A DNA stretch of 64,000 nt from Parapedobacter sp042666505 (GCF_042666505.1 NZ_JBHTDN010000015.1:8253-72252); one strand, 5' to 3'; shown: positions 1 to 9,397, counted from the first letter of the stretch. Notes: generated by a model not told the origin, from the letters alone. Made by a program: numbers and translations.

Positions 1-1
1 T

Positions 2-688
2 CAGGTTGATCTCAGCGGATTGCAAAGCCGCAACTGGATCGTGCTTAGCAACCAGATAGGCTTTATCAACCGGCAGTTTCCCGAAAATCAGCGGGTCATG
101 TCGGTAACTCCCGATACCCTGTATTTTGATTTTTCCAAACAAACCGAGCGTAAAGTGCCGGTGAAGGCCCTGTATAATCTGCAATTCAGCAAGCAATACG
201 ACGTGATTGACAAATTGCGTATTTCACCCGAATACGTTACCATTACCGGCCCGCTTGAAGACGTCGTGCAGATCGAACGCTGGGAAACGGATACCATACG
301 GTATACGAACGTCAACAGCAATGTTCATACGGTCGTCGACCTGAAGCAAAACCAGCGCGCCAATATCAATGTATATCCCACATCGGTAGAAGTGGACATC
401 CCTGTTGGGGAGGTCACTGAAAAGATTCTCGAGGTACCGTTGAAAGCCGAGAATGCCAAGCAGTTCAGTTCGGTGAAGTTATTGCCCGGGAAAGTCAAGC
501 TTACGGTAATCGTCTCGTTGCGAGATTTCACGAAAGTCACGGCAAACACGTTTGAAGCCGTGGTAAATATGGACGATTGGATAGAAAATGATGTGCGCAG
601 TTTGCCGGTTATCATTACGCAGATGCCTGATTTTTGCAAACTGGTAAAAATCGAACCGCAGAATGTCGACTTTTTTGTGAGAAAATGA
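2..688 (+). CDS. YbbR-like (CdaR-type) domain protein, 5' end outside window
   Basis: The frame is open from base 2, so the N-terminus lies upstream; the first in-window start-like codon is a TTG at 20, inside the gene. The visible part, about 228 residues, is all beta-type sequence with two YbbR-like repeats, for example the stretches around VDIPVGEV and VKLTVIVSL. Family members are single-pass membrane proteins with extracytoplasmic YbbR repeats; in Firmicutes CdaR regulates the diadenylate cyclase. In Bacteroidota such a gene usually sits just before coaE, as here. Its stop overlaps the coaE start (ATGA at 685-688), which implies translational coupling. Function in this phylum is not established. 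Confidence 0.8.
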   Translation, partial: QVDLSGLQSRNWIVLSNQIGFINRQFPENQRVMSVTPDTLYFDFSKQTERKVPVKALYNLQFSKQYDVIDKLRISPEYVTITGPLEDVVQIERWETDTIRYTNVNSNVHTVVDLKQNQRANINVYPTSVEVDIPVGEVTEKILEVPLKAENAKQFSSVKLLPGKVKLTVIVSLRDFTKVTANTFEAVVNMDDWIENDVRSLPVIITQMPDFCKLVKIEPQNVDFFVRK

Positions 689-1284
689 AAACGCAGTTAA
701 AGATCGGAGTGACGGGGGGAATCGGCAGCGGTAAGTCTGTCGTATGCCGGATTTTCAATGTGCTGGGAATACCGGTTTTTGACGCCGATGCGGAGGCGAA
801 GCGGCTGATGACCGTCGATTCAGCGTTGGCGGATGCGATCCGGACCGAGTTTGGCAAAGAAGCTTATCACTCCGATGGAACGTTAAATCGGCCCTATATG
901 GCCGCTCAGGTGTTCAGCGATGATGAGCGGTTACGAATACTGAATGCATTGGTACATCCGGTGGTCATTCGCGCAGGGGAGGAGTGGGCCGCGAGACAGG
1001 AAGCACCCTATACCATCAAGGAGGCCGCATTGTTGTTTGAAAGTGGGTCGTTCACGTTGAATCACTATACGATATTGGTATCGGCCCCGGTCCAGCTGCG
1101 AATCGAGCGGGTGATGAAACGCGACGGCATAACGGCCGAACAGGTAGCCGCGAGGATGGAGCGGCAGTGGCCGGAAGAGAGAAAGAGGCAACAGGCCGAT
1201 TTTGTGATCATTAACGACGGTATACAAGCCCTCATTCCCCAGGTGTTGGCGCTCGATAAACAGTTCCGCTCAGGCCAAATCTAA
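685..1284 (+). CDS. coaE: Dephospho-CoA kinase
   Basis: A cytoplasmic enzyme of 199 residues that phosphorylates the 3'-hydroxyl of dephospho-CoA, the last step of CoA synthesis. The P-loop GVTGGIGSGKS lies at residues 8-18, followed by the FDADAEAKRL substrate-site region and the lid region rich in Arg. I chose the ATG at 685: it overlaps the preceding stop as ATGA and puts the P-loop at the usual distance from the N-terminus. An upstream in-frame start at 634 would add 17 residues inside the YbbR-like gene and is unlikely. The stop overlaps the next start (TAATG), so the three genes form one transcription unit. Confidence 0.93.
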   Translation: MKTQLKIGVTGGIGSGKSVVCRIFNVLGIPVFDADAEAKRLMTVDSALADAIRTEFGKEAYHSDGTLNRPYMAAQVFSDDERLRILNALVHPVVIRAGEEWAARQEAPYTIKEAALLFESGSFTLNHYTILVSAPVQLRIERVMKRDGITAEQVAARMERQWPEERKRQQADFVIINDGIQALIPQVLALDKQFRSGQI

Positions 1285-2237
1285 TGGAGAATATATTGCC
1301 GGATTTCCTGGTCAAGCGGCAGGAAGGTTACTATTGCAGATATGGCGATTTTTTTGTTGATCCGTTGCTGCCTGTGCAGCGGGCGGTCGTATCCCATGCC
1401 CATGCCGATCATGCCAGTCCCGGGCACGAGCAAATCTGCTGCACCCCGCCCACGGCGGCGTTCATGCAATACCGGTACAGCCGTCAGCCGCGTCATAGCT
1501 TTCGTGAGTTTTCCTATCATCAGCCTTTTACCGTCGGTGACGTCCGGTTGTTCTTTATTCCAGCAGGGCACATGTTGGGTTCGGCACAGGTCGTGATGGA
1601 GTATAAAGGAGTACGGTATCTATTTACGGGCGACTATAAGTTGCAGGACGACGACACCTGTGAACCACTGGAAGTGGTGCAAGCGGACGTGCTCATTACC
1701 GAAAGCACATTTGCAGATCCGCAAATTATACACCCCGACCCGGTAACCGAAATCGGTAAAATAAACGATAAGCCCCATCACATCCTATTGGGCGCTTATG
1801 CGCTGGGCAAAGCGCAGCGGTTGACCTCTTTGATCAACCGGTATTGTCCCGACAGGAGGGTATTGGTACATCATGGAATTCTACCCCTGCACCGCCTGTA
1901 TGCATCGTTGGGAATTTCGCAGCTGAAGTACGAGCCTTATAATCGGCGGGAGATGAAAACCACTGCGGCGCATCACATATACCTTGTTCCGCCGATGACT
2001 TTCAGCAGCTATTACCGAGCGACCAACGTGATCCGGGTATTTGCTTCCGGTTGGAAACATTTACAGCGATCCAATGATATGGATCTCTATATTTCGGATC
2101 ATGTGGATTGGAACGACATCCTGACCTACGTGGTGCGGGTAAATCCGCGGGAAATCTGGACCGTACATGGCGACGGCACGCATTTGAGGGAGCACTTTTC
2201 CGGCCACATATCCGTTAGGGAACTCAATGGCGCTTGA
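1284..2237 (+). CDS. MBL-fold exonuclease, DNA-ligase-associated type
   Basis: 317 residues with a metallo-beta-lactamase/beta-CASP-type core. The metal motif HAHADH is at residues 38-43, PAGH at 93-96 and the TGDYK aspartate at D117. The N-terminal GDFFVDPLLPVQRAV region, the HADHASPGH motif and the ESTFADP segment match the family of putative ligase-associated DNA exonucleases, which in many bacteria sits beside an ATP-dependent DNA ligase and an Lhr-like helicase. No ligase or helicase is nearby here. The start overlaps the coaE stop by one base. The gene is tail-to-tail with the phospholipase C gene, 5 bp apart. A nuclease role is inferred from the family. Confidence 0.8.
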   Translation: MENILPDFLVKRQEGYYCRYGDFFVDPLLPVQRAVVSHAHADHASPGHEQICCTPPTAAFMQYRYSRQPRHSFREFSYHQPFTVGDVRLFFIPAGHMLGSAQVVMEYKGVRYLFTGDYKLQDDDTCEPLEVVQADVLITESTFADPQIIHPDPVTEIGKINDKPHHILLGAYALGKAQRLTSLINRYCPDRRVLVHHGILPLHRLYASLGISQLKYEPYNRREMKTTAAHHIYLVPPMTFSSYYRATNVIRVFASGWKHLQRSNDMDLYISDHVDWNDILTYVVRVNPREIWTVHGDGTHLREHFSGHISVRELNGA

Positions 2238-2242
2238 GTCGA

Positions 2243-4726
2243 TCAGGATAGATTCCCGATTTGCGGATCCGTAAACCCGATTTTCCCCGTTTCTACCTTA
2301 CCTGCATAGCGCCAAAAGGCATCCGGTATCGTCTCCACCGTAACCGTCAAGTCGTACCAACTATGACTAGGGGAGAGTTTGAGGATTGTCATTTCGGTGG
2401 CCCCGGCAGCCAAAGGCAGGATGCGGTTTGGCATCCCATATGCCTGATCTTTGATATGTGCGCGCAACGGGGCTTGACTGTTATTTTTCAATGAAAGGCA
2501 TACGTTGCCCGTAGGTTGTCCATCGGCCGTTTCGTAGCGCAATTGAACGGAAAATTCCGTGGCGTCGCGACCGCTGAAGTGCCGGAAAAACCCATTTGGG
2601 CCATTGACCCGGATATCGTAACCGCTGTTGCCGATTTCAAATTCATCCGAGAGCTCGTCACCGGCAGCTACTGCGTAAGAGCGGATACGGCCTGCCTCAT
2701 ACACCGTGAAAGGTGCGCCCGCACTCTTTTTGCCAAAAAAGGTGTTTCCTGCTGTCAGTTTCAGCGTTAGCCTATGGTTTCCTGACAGGTCGGCGTACAG
2801 CTCATACGGCAGGGGCGGGGCGGGCTTTATGCCCGGTTCCTGCCTGGGCATATCCGGCAAATTCCATGGGCGTACAAGGGCCTTTGCCATATCGTCCGAT
2901 CCTAGCTCGCGAAAATCCCGTGGACGGTCTCTAAATTGCGCTTGGTGAATGGCCTCCAAATACGGGTCCCGTTGGATGAACGGCAGGTTTCTGTCAAGGT
3001 CTGCTTCACCGGCCGGTACGAAGGCTGCGGTCAGGTCTCCGCAGATTGTGCGTCTCCAAGCGCTGATGTTATCCTCCCGGATATTTGTGTCGAACTTTTG
3101 GTTCAGAAACGTTTCCAGGAATTGTAAAGTCGACGTATGGTCGTATACTTGCGAACAGACATTTCCGCCCCTTGTCCAAGGCGAGGCAATGATCAGGGGT
3201 ACGCGGTATCCCAGACCGATGGCGGCTCCCCGCGCATCCTTTGGCTTTTTTCCTTCGGCCAACTCCTGTTCAAGCGACGTGTATTCGATACGTGGATCGA
3301 TGCCTTCGGAACATTTGCCGCTGTTCTTTTTGCCCGGATCCGGCGGTACGAAAGGAGGGATATGGTCAAAGTAACCGTCGTTCTCATCGTACGTCATAAT
3401 TAAGATGGTTTTCCGCCATACATCCGGATTTTTGGTCAGCGTATCCATAATCTCCGATAGGTACCAGGAGCCGTACCAGGGAGCTGTAGGATGGTCCGAA
3501 TATTTTTCTGCAGGCACCATCCAGGATACCGTCGGTAGCGTGCCAGCTTCCACATCTTTCCGGAAGGCATGCAATATATCCCCCTTGGGTACGGTTAGTT
3601 CGTGAACCTTACCGGCCTGGTCCGTGTAGGATAGCATCTCCAGACGGTGGAAATCGGGATCTTCGCGGTTGGTCGTGAATGCCCGGCGGAATAAGCTCTT
3701 CTCCGTTTCACTCAGTTTATCAAAATTTTCAGCCGCCCACTGATTGGCCTCACGCTGCGCTTTTTCGAGAACCTCCTCTTTTTTTTCCAGCGCGTTTTTG
3801 GCCTTGCTGTAGGCTGCGCTTCCCGGCTCCTCGTTCTGCAATTTTTGCCGTAGCTCATGTATTTCTTCCGGAAGTTCGCGCAGTTGGCGTTGAAGGCCGG
3901 GCAGGTATCGCGATGTAAAGCGCGCGTGATAGCGCTCAAACAGCTCCAGCGGATTGCAGCCGAAATTGGCTAGCCACGACCGTTCCTCACCCACAAAGCC
4001 ACCGCCACAGGTTACGTCATTCTGGTATACCTTCCAGCTGACACCGGCCTCTTCGAGGCGTTCCGGAAATGTCTTCCAGCGTCCCTCTCCCAGGGGAAGG
4101 TCGTTGCGCATCCAAGCTTTACTGGTGTGCGTAGGGGCCTCCCGTACGGTACCTGTCCAGAAGAACATGCGGTTCGGCCAGGTGCTGGTCATGCCCGAGC
4201 AGAAGTTTTGGTCGCATACCGTAAAGGCATCTGCCAAGGCATAGTTAAAAGGAATGTCCTGCCGGTTGTAATACCCCATGGTGAGCGGGATGTTATCGTC
4301 GGCACGCCCGCGTTTCTTTGCTTCGATCCAGTTATCGTGCCATCCGCTGTTGTAGGCGTCTACCTGGCTGGCTCTGGAGTGCGGCACGGCCCCCATCCAC
4401 GTAGCTTTCGTTTCTTTAAGATTCAGACGGAAAGGCGCATACGTGTGTCCTTCGCGGTCCGATTGAAACCATACCGGGTTACCATTGGGCAAGGATACGT
4501 AACGGGGATCGTTAAAGCCCCGAACGCCGCTTAATGTCCCTAAACTGTGGTCAAAGGATCGGTTTTCCTGCATCAGAATGACAACATGTTCCGCATCCAG
4601 AAACGTGCTTCCAGGGGTCGGCTGGATGGCCAACGCCCGTTGAATAGCCGGCGGAAGGTTGTTTGCCAAGCCGGTCGCTCCGGCGAGGATCGTGAGTTTT
4701 TTCAGAAATTCTCTCCGGTTTTCCAT
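2243..4726 (-). CDS. Phospholipase C, phosphocholine-specific (AcpA/PlcC family)
   Basis: 827 residues. The N-terminus has a twin-arginine signal (RREFLKK at residues 4-10, then a hydrophobic stretch), so the folded enzyme is probably exported by Tat. The catalytic alkaline-phosphatase-like core begins with VVILMQENRSFDH, where E54 and N55 are expected metal ligands, and contains TYDENDGYFDH further on. The C-terminal third (about 640-827) looks like the two beta-sandwich domains usual in this family. Members split phosphatidylcholine into phosphocholine and diacylglycerol. It is third in a unit with glpK and glpF, 12 bp after glpF, which suggests use of lipid-derived glycerol. The true substrate is unproven. 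Confidence 0.88.
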   Translation of the reverse strand: MENRREFLKKLTILAGATGLANNLPPAIQRALAIQPTPGSTFLDAEHVVILMQENRSFDHSLGTLSGVRGFNDPRYVSLPNGNPVWFQSDREGHTYAPFRLNLKETKATWMGAVPHSRASQVDAYNSGWHDNWIEAKKRGRADDNIPLTMGYYNRQDIPFNYALADAFTVCDQNFCSGMTSTWPNRMFFWTGTVREAPTHTSKAWMRNDLPLGEGRWKTFPERLEEAGVSWKVYQNDVTCGGGFVGEERSWLANFGCNPLELFERYHARFTSRYLPGLQRQLRELPEEIHELRQKLQNEEPGSAAYSKAKNALEKKEEVLEKAQREANQWAAENFDKLSETEKSLFRRAFTTNREDPDFHRLEMLSYTDQAGKVHELTVPKGDILHAFRKDVEAGTLPTVSWMVPAEKYSDHPTAPWYGSWYLSEIMDTLTKNPDVWRKTILIMTYDENDGYFDHIPPFVPPDPGKKNSGKCSEGIDPRIEYTSLEQELAEGKKPKDARGAAIGLGYRVPLIIASPWTRGGNVCSQVYDHTSTLQFLETFLNQKFDTNIREDNISAWRRTICGDLTAAFVPAGEADLDRNLPFIQRDPYLEAIHQAQFRDRPRDFRELGSDDMAKALVRPWNLPDMPRQEPGIKPAPPLPYELYADLSGNHRLTLKLTAGNTFFGKKSAGAPFTVYEAGRIRSYAVAAGDELSDEFEIGNSGYDIRVNGPNGFFRHFSGRDATEFSVQLRYETADGQPTGNVCLSLKNNSQAPLRAHIKDQAYGMPNRILPLAAGATEMTILKLSPSHSWYDLTVTVETIPDAFWRYAGKVETGKIGFTDPQIGNLS

Positions 4727-4738
4727 GGTAATCCTAAG

Positions 4739-5479
4739 CTATCTGCCCAACCATAGAAATGCCAATGCGGCAAGGGAGGCTCCCAATAAGGGACCGATTA
4801 CGGGAACCCAGGCGTACCCCAGATCAAAAGGCGCCTTGTTGTTAATCGGCAGCAATGCATGCACGATGCGTGGCCCCAGGTCGCGGGCCGGATTGATCGC
4901 GTAGCCCGTGGTACCTCCCAGGGCTAAGCCGATTACCCAGACGACAAAGGCTACCGGAATGGCCCCCAAAGATCCTAAACCAATCGGAATGGCCGCGTCC
5001 GACGTATTGTTGAGCGTGGCGTCGGTGAAATAGAAAACGGCGAACAGCAGCACAAATGTACCCACTACCTCGCTGATCAGATTCACGGGGAGATTCCGGA
5101 TCGCCGGTGCGGTGCAGAAGACGGCCTGTTTTGCGCCGGAATCTGCCGTGGCTTTGAAGTGGTCTTTGTAAATCAACCACACCAGGAAGGCACCGCTCAT
5201 CGCACCGATGAACTGCGCCAGGATGTAGGAAGCTACTTCACCCGGCCCTAGATTACCCGCAATCCACATGGCCAGGGTAACCGCCGGATTCAGGTGGGCA
5301 CCGCTGTAGGGACCGGCGATCACCACCCCTACAAATACGCCCAGCGCCCAAGCCGTGGTGATCACAATCCAGCCACTGTTGTTCCCCTTGGTCCCGGTTA
5401 GAACCACGTTGGCCACGACGCCGCCGCCGAGCAAGATGAGAAATCCGGTTCCGATAATTTCTGCTATAAATGGAGTCAT
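4739..5479 (-). CDS. glpF: Glycerol uptake facilitator (MIP/aquaporin family)
   Basis: 246 residues, an inner-membrane channel with six transmembrane segments and two half-helices carrying the NPA motifs (HLNPAVTL and AINPARDLGP). The Asp after the second NPAR is typical of glycerol facilitators rather than water-only aquaporins. I took the ATG at 5479 (MTPFIAEIIGTG); a longer reading to 5650 would run into the end of glpK and has no membrane character. It follows glpK by 25 bp and precedes the phospholipase gene by 12 bp, so uptake and phosphorylation of glycerol are co-expressed. Confidence 0.9.
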   Translation of the reverse strand: MTPFIAEIIGTGFLILLGGGVVANVVLTGTKGNNSGWIVITTAWALGVFVGVVIAGPYSGAHLNPAVTLAMWIAGNLGPGEVASYILAQFIGAMSGAFLVWLIYKDHFKATADSGAKQAVFCTAPAIRNLPVNLISEVVGTFVLLFAVFYFTDATLNNTSDAAIPIGLGSLGAIPVAFVVWVIGLALGGTTGYAINPARDLGPRIVHALLPINNKAPFDLGYAWVPVIGPLLGASLAALAFLWLGR

Positions 5480-5504
5480 AATGGGTTGTTGTTTGGTTCC
5501 TTCT

Positions 5505-6989
5505 TCACTTAAAGTGTTTTGCGGTTTCCACCGCGGCGTGCCAACGTTCCAAAGAGGTAGCCGCATCAAAGTCCCCATCCGGCGCAAACGTTTTATCAAT
5601 CTGCCATTGGCTTTGGATGTCGTCAGTACTTTTCCACAGTCCGACAGCAAGGCCTGCTAAATAAGCGGCTCCTATGGCGGTGGTTTCCGTAATTTGGGGC
5701 CGGACCACGCTTGCCTGCAGGATGTCGGCCTGGAATTGAAGCAGTAAGTTATTTGCGGTTGCTCCACCGTCTACACGGAGTTCCTTGATCTCCGCATTGG
5801 CGTCGGCCTCCATCGCACGCAGGATGTCTACGGTTTGGAAGGCGATGCCCTCCAATGCCGCACGCGCGATGTGCGAGGCGTTGCTGCCCCGGGTGAGCCC
5901 TACGATGGTGCCCCTGGCGTAAGGATCCCAATGTGGTGCACCGAGGCCGGCAAATGCCGGTACCAGGTAAACACCGTCCGTATCTTTGACTTTCGAGGCC
6001 AGCTCTTCGACATCTGCCGAATTCCGGATGATGCCCAGTCCATCCCGCAGCCATTGCACGATAGCGCCGCCGATAAAGATGCTGCCCTCAAGGGCATAGC
6101 TTACCTGATCACCTAGTTTCCATGCGATGGTAGTAACCAAATTGTTGTCAGACAATACGGGTTTATTCCCAATGTTCATCAGCATAAAGCATCCGGTGCC
6201 ATAGGTGTTTTTTACCATTCCGATTTTTGTGCAAAGTTGACCGAAGAGTGCAGCTTGCTGGTCGCCGGCAATGCCCGCAATGGGAATTTTGGCGGCCAGA
6301 ATATTGGCTGCGGTTTCGCCATAGATTTCAGATGAACTCCGTACTTCCGGCAGCATACTTTTGGGTACGTCAAACACTGTCAGGAGTTCGTCGTCCCATG
6401 CCAGAGTATGGATGTTATAGAGCATGGTTCGGGAGGCGTTGGACACGTCAGTGAGGTGCTTTTGGCCGCCGGTGAGGTTCCAGACCAACCAGCTGTCTAC
6501 CGTTCCGAAAGCTAGTTCTCCCTTTTCCGCTTTTTCGCGGGCTCCTGCTACGTTATTGAGTATCCAGTTGATTTTGCTGGCTGAAAAATAAGCATCGATG
6601 AGCAGTCCGGTTTTCTGACGGATGGTATCGCTGTGTCCCTTGTCTTTGAGCTCGTCACAGTATGACGCGGTACGCCGGTCTTGCCATACGACGGCCGGAC
6701 AAATGGGGCGGCCGCTGGCGCGGTCCCACACCACGGCCGTTTCCCGCTGGTTGGTGATTCCGATGGCGGCAATGGACGAAGCCTTCAAGCCCGCCTTTGC
6801 CACAGCTTCCGTGGCAACGGAAAGCTGGCTGGACCATATTTCCTGTGCATCATGCTCCACCCAACCCGATTGCGGGTAGTATTGTTTGAATTCTTTCTGG
6901 GCAACGGCCACTATGCTGCCCTCCTTATCGAAAATAATGGCACGGGAACTGGTGGTTCCCTGGTCTAACGCTAAAATATATTGACTCAT
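5505..6989 (-). CDS. glpK: Glycerol kinase
   Basis: 494 residues, the usual length. A cytoplasmic FGGY-family kinase that converts glycerol to sn-glycerol 3-phosphate with ATP. The N-terminal phosphate motif ALDQGTTSSRA is at residues 6-16, WVEHDAQEIW follows, and the FGGY-type C-terminal motif is near GIAFQTVDILRAM and ELRVDGGATANN. First gene of the glpK-glpF-phospholipase unit, with a promoter 35-65 bp upstream. The product would feed GlpD, encoded at 16442-18019 across the SusC/D operon. Confidence 0.96.
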   Translation of the reverse strand: MSQYILALDQGTTSSRAIIFDKEGSIVAVAQKEFKQYYPQSGWVEHDAQEIWSSQLSVATEAVAKAGLKASSIAAIGITNQRETAVVWDRASGRPICPAVVWQDRRTASYCDELKDKGHSDTIRQKTGLLIDAYFSASKINWILNNVAGAREKAEKGELAFGTVDSWLVWNLTGGQKHLTDVSNASRTMLYNIHTLAWDDELLTVFDVPKSMLPEVRSSSEIYGETAANILAAKIPIAGIAGDQQAALFGQLCTKIGMVKNTYGTGCFMLMNIGNKPVLSDNNLVTTIAWKLGDQVSYALEGSIFIGGAIVQWLRDGLGIIRNSADVEELASKVKDTDGVYLVPAFAGLGAPHWDPYARGTIVGLTRGSNASHIARAALEGIAFQTVDILRAMEADANAEIKELRVDGGATANNLLLQFQADILQASVVRPQITETTAIGAAYLAGLAVGLWKSTDDIQSQWQIDKTFAPDGDFDAATSLERWHAAVETAKHFK

Positions 6990-7023
6990 AATTTAAATTT
7001 GCCGATGTGGGATTTGTCTTTGT

Positions 7024-7054
7024 CAAAGCTAAAAAATGTTTGATTCAAAACAAA
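7024..7054 (-). promoter_or_regulatory. Promoter of the glpK operon
   Basis: On the minus strand TTTG (7054-7051) is followed after exactly 19 bases by TAGCTTTG (7031-7024), a full match to the Bacteroidota consensus TTTG-N19-TAnnTTTG. Transcription would start near 7017 and give a leader of about 28 nt before the glpK ATG at 6989. Confidence 0.65.
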
Positions 7055-7150
7055 TTGAATTAGAAAGAAACTCCGATAATGGTGGTTTGTTGTTAAATGA
7101 AATCAAATGAAAGTATCTTGGACCTAGGGCTTTGTCCTAATGTGCCACAA

Positions 7151-7210
7151 CGATGGCTTGTAAGCATCGCGACGGCTCCTTGCCCGGGCTAATCGCGGCT
7201 CGGGCAAGGA
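7151..7210 (-). terminator. Hairpin pair after the SusC/D operon
   Basis: Two inverted repeats lie directly after the last SusC/D operon gene. The first to be transcribed has a perfect 10-bp GC-rich stem (7177-7186 with 7201-7210, 14-nt loop). The second (7151-7169) pairs CGAT/GCTT with AAGC/ATCG with one bulged G. Neither has a U-tract, so this may protect an mRNA 3' end rather than act as a classical terminator. The rest of 6990-7225 shows only the glpK promoter. Confidence 0.4.
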
Positions 7211-7225
7211 ACATGCGTCACTGCA

Positions 7226-8488
7226 TCACTTCAATACGGTTACCAGAATATCATCCAAAAATATACGGTTTTTGTTAATTGGCGCCCCGGACTCCGGACG
7301 CAGGTCGTAGTCACCACCCAAAAACCAAATCTGAGTTTCAGCAGTGGCGCCAGTAATCGTAAAAGACCGCGTCGTTTCGGGAGCTTTCCAAATCTCCGTG
7401 CAGTTGGGATCCAAGGTGTAATTTGGCCAATTGTCAATGGAAAACTCACTTACATCGACGGTACCGGGACCGGTAACGCCTACTTTGAGGACGGAACCAT
7501 CTCTTGCTCCTCCGGCGGTTTCGTAAGGCACAGCCTTGAAGGATACCCGCAGATTCTGGGTGCCTTGCACTTCAGACAGTTTTGGGCTGAGTATGTCCGA
7601 TCCATAGTTTGTTTTTCCGAGTTTGACAAAGCCCTGACGGGCGTATGTAGACGGAATGCCATCGGCAGACGGATTGCGCCAGCCCCAGCCCCTCGCTAAT
7701 TCCGCGGTGCTCCAATTATCGATTCGGGTTTCCCCGGAGGTCGTATAAAAAATGGCACTTCCATACGTCAGCCAGTTAAAATCTTCATAGAGTACTACCT
7801 CCATGCCTTCCTGAATGACTTCAAATACGCCGGGGATTTGTTCGCCGTCTAGATAGAAGACTAAACCCGCCGTACGCGATTCAGGCGTAGTATTGATATC
7901 GACATTCACCGTCACACCCGTATCAAAACGCCCCTCCATCGGTTCGATGCTCAGCCAATCTGTCCCTTCAGGTATTTCGATTTTCCACTCGCCAGTAGAA
8001 CGGACCACATATCGGCCGTGAAGCCCACCTTCCGGAGCTTCTAAACCGGGAAGTCCATCCAGGTGTACATAGGCATCATCACCTCCGCCCGACTCATCAC
8101 GCGCCTCTTGCTCGATTTTCAACACGTTGTTCTGAATCTTGCCGTCCACGACAAACGTCAGGATCGATTGGCGTGGCTCCGGTGTCGTATTCCTGCCGAC
8201 CGTAACCGTAAATGTTCCTTCTCCCTGCCCTTCGTTGGGGGCTATTTTTAACCACCTTTCGTCGGATAAGGGCTCAACCTTCCATATGCCCGCCGACTGA
8301 ACTGTGAAGGTTTGGGATGATCCTTCCGATGTGACGGTCATGGCCGTCGGGTTATCCTTCAAGGCAAAATGGGTGCCTTGCTCATTTTCTTTCTTACAGG
8401 AAGAAAAAGCCACAAAAAAGCCCAGGCATACGGTTCTCCACAGCGTAGGCGAAGCCTTTTTAACGTTCGTGTGATGATTTGTCTTCAT
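7226..8488 (-). CDS. BACON-domain surface lipoprotein of the SusC/D operon
   Basis: 420 residues. A lipoprotein signal ends at the lipobox FSSC (Cys31). Two BACON-type repeats follow at about 40-135 and 140-235; both show the pattern of a GxWKxE turn, a DWLxIxP-like strand and an N-T-T-P-E-x-R motif. The C-terminal part (about 235-420) is beta-rich with an ending like LDDI.VTVLK, resembling the carbohydrate-binding-like jelly rolls found in choice-of-anchor proteins. BACON domains are often spacers or mucin/glycan-contacting modules of surface lipoproteins. It is last in the operon, 12 bp after the DUF1735 gene. The ligand cannot be told from sequence. Confidence 0.75.
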   Translation of the reverse strand: MKTNHHTNVKKASPTLWRTVCLGFFVAFSSCKKENEQGTHFALKDNPTAMTVTSEGSSQTFTVQSAGIWKVEPLSDERWLKIAPNEGQGEGTFTVTVGRNTTPEPRQSILTFVVDGKIQNNVLKIEQEARDESGGGDDAYVHLDGLPGLEAPEGGLHGRYVVRSTGEWKIEIPEGTDWLSIEPMEGRFDTGVTVNVDINTTPESRTAGLVFYLDGEQIPGVFEVIQEGMEVVLYEDFNWLTYGSAIFYTTSGETRIDNWSTAELARGWGWRNPSADGIPSTYARQGFVKLGKTNYGSDILSPKLSEVQGTQNLRVSFKAVPYETAGGARDGSVLKVGVTGPGTVDVSEFSIDNWPNYTLDPNCTEIWKAPETTRSFTITGATAETQIWFLGGDYDLRPESGAPINKNRIFLDDILVTVLK

Positions 8489-8500
8489 GATTTAATCCCC

Positions 8501-9397
8501 TTACTTGATTTGCAACTCCACCCGTTCTTGCATGACATTGGTAACACCGTCGATTGTATACTCGTATTTCAGGAGGAACACGTTGGTTCTTCTCCCAAAA
8601 GCTTCTTCGACCCTGAATATATTCGGATACTGGGGGTCGTTGTCCAATTGGACCACTTGTATGTCCTTATACGGTTTGATCTTCACCTTTTTGTCCTCAT
8701 CCACCTCCAGTATGATGGACTTTTTTGCGATGGACTCCTCGGTCGATTCGAAGGTTTCGTTGCCCGCGATCATCCGGACACTGTTGTGGGTTAACGGAAA
8801 AAGTTGCTTGTTTGCCGCGCTTACCATGTCGTTGATCAATCCGGTCATGGTATAAACGGAATTATCCGCTTGCGAGGCGTAATCATTCTGGATGAGTACC
8901 TGATAAAGCATAGTGCTTTTCTTCGGGTTCAATTCGACTCCGGAGACGTCGGTAGCTCGTAGTCCGATAAAATAGCTCGAATCCGGTGATAGGCCCTCCG
9001 GGCGCAATTTGATCGAGGTTCGCCCCGTGCGTTCGCCCGCGTTGATCTGGATATTGTAATCTGCAATTTCATACTTATCTGCTGGTAATAGCTTTGCATA
9101 CAACGTTTCGTCCGCATCGTAAAGTGACCAATTATAAGCAGCCAGCGGTTCGGGGTCTTCCTCCAACCGGATAACCAAGTTTTTATCCGGAGCATGCGTA
9201 CCTCCGGTAGAAGCTGCGATATATCCGATAATTTCTTCTTCACCCGTCAGGTGAACGACTTCCTGAAACGTATTGTGGTAGTCGCTACTGATCAACGCGA
9301 CTTCATTTTTATACATCTCTTTTTCGAAAACTGCATCGTCGTTGCAGGATGCAAACACTGTAGTCAGTGCAAGCATAGCGATATAACTTCCTTTCAT
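8501..9397 (-). CDS. DUF1735 (BT_3987-like) domain lipoprotein
   Basis: 298 residues. The lipobox is FASC (Cys18). Residues about 30-165 match the DUF1735 fold: alternation of strand regions and the motif YEIADYNIQINAGERTG followed by a SxIKLRPEGLSPDSSYFIGLRA stretch, shortened here. The C-terminal half resembles the DUF4361/BT_3044-like partner domain. Proteins of this kind sit after SusD in polysaccharide utilization loci and act as surface glycan-binding accessories. It lies 22 bp after susD and 12 bp before the BACON gene. Confidence 0.78.
   Translation of the reverse strand: MKGSYIAMLALTTVFASCNDDAVFEKEMYKNEVALISSDYHNTFQEVVHLTGEEEIIGYIAASTGGTHAPDKNLVIRLEEDPEPLAAYNWSLYDADETLYAKLLPADKYEIADYNIQINAGERTGRTSIKLRPEGLSPDSSYFIGLRATDVSGVELNPKKSTMLYQVLIQNDYASQADNSVYTMTGLINDMVSAANKQLFPLTHNSVRMIAGNETFESTEESIAKKSIILEVDEDKKVKIKPYKDIQVVQLDNDPQYPNIFRVEEAFGRRTNVFLLKYEYTIDGVTNVMQERVELQIK

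Noticed and set aside
5480..5650. N-terminal extension of GlpF by 57 residues
   Set aside because: It would overlap glpK by about 146 bp and has no membrane or family character; the ATG at 5479 gives the normal start.
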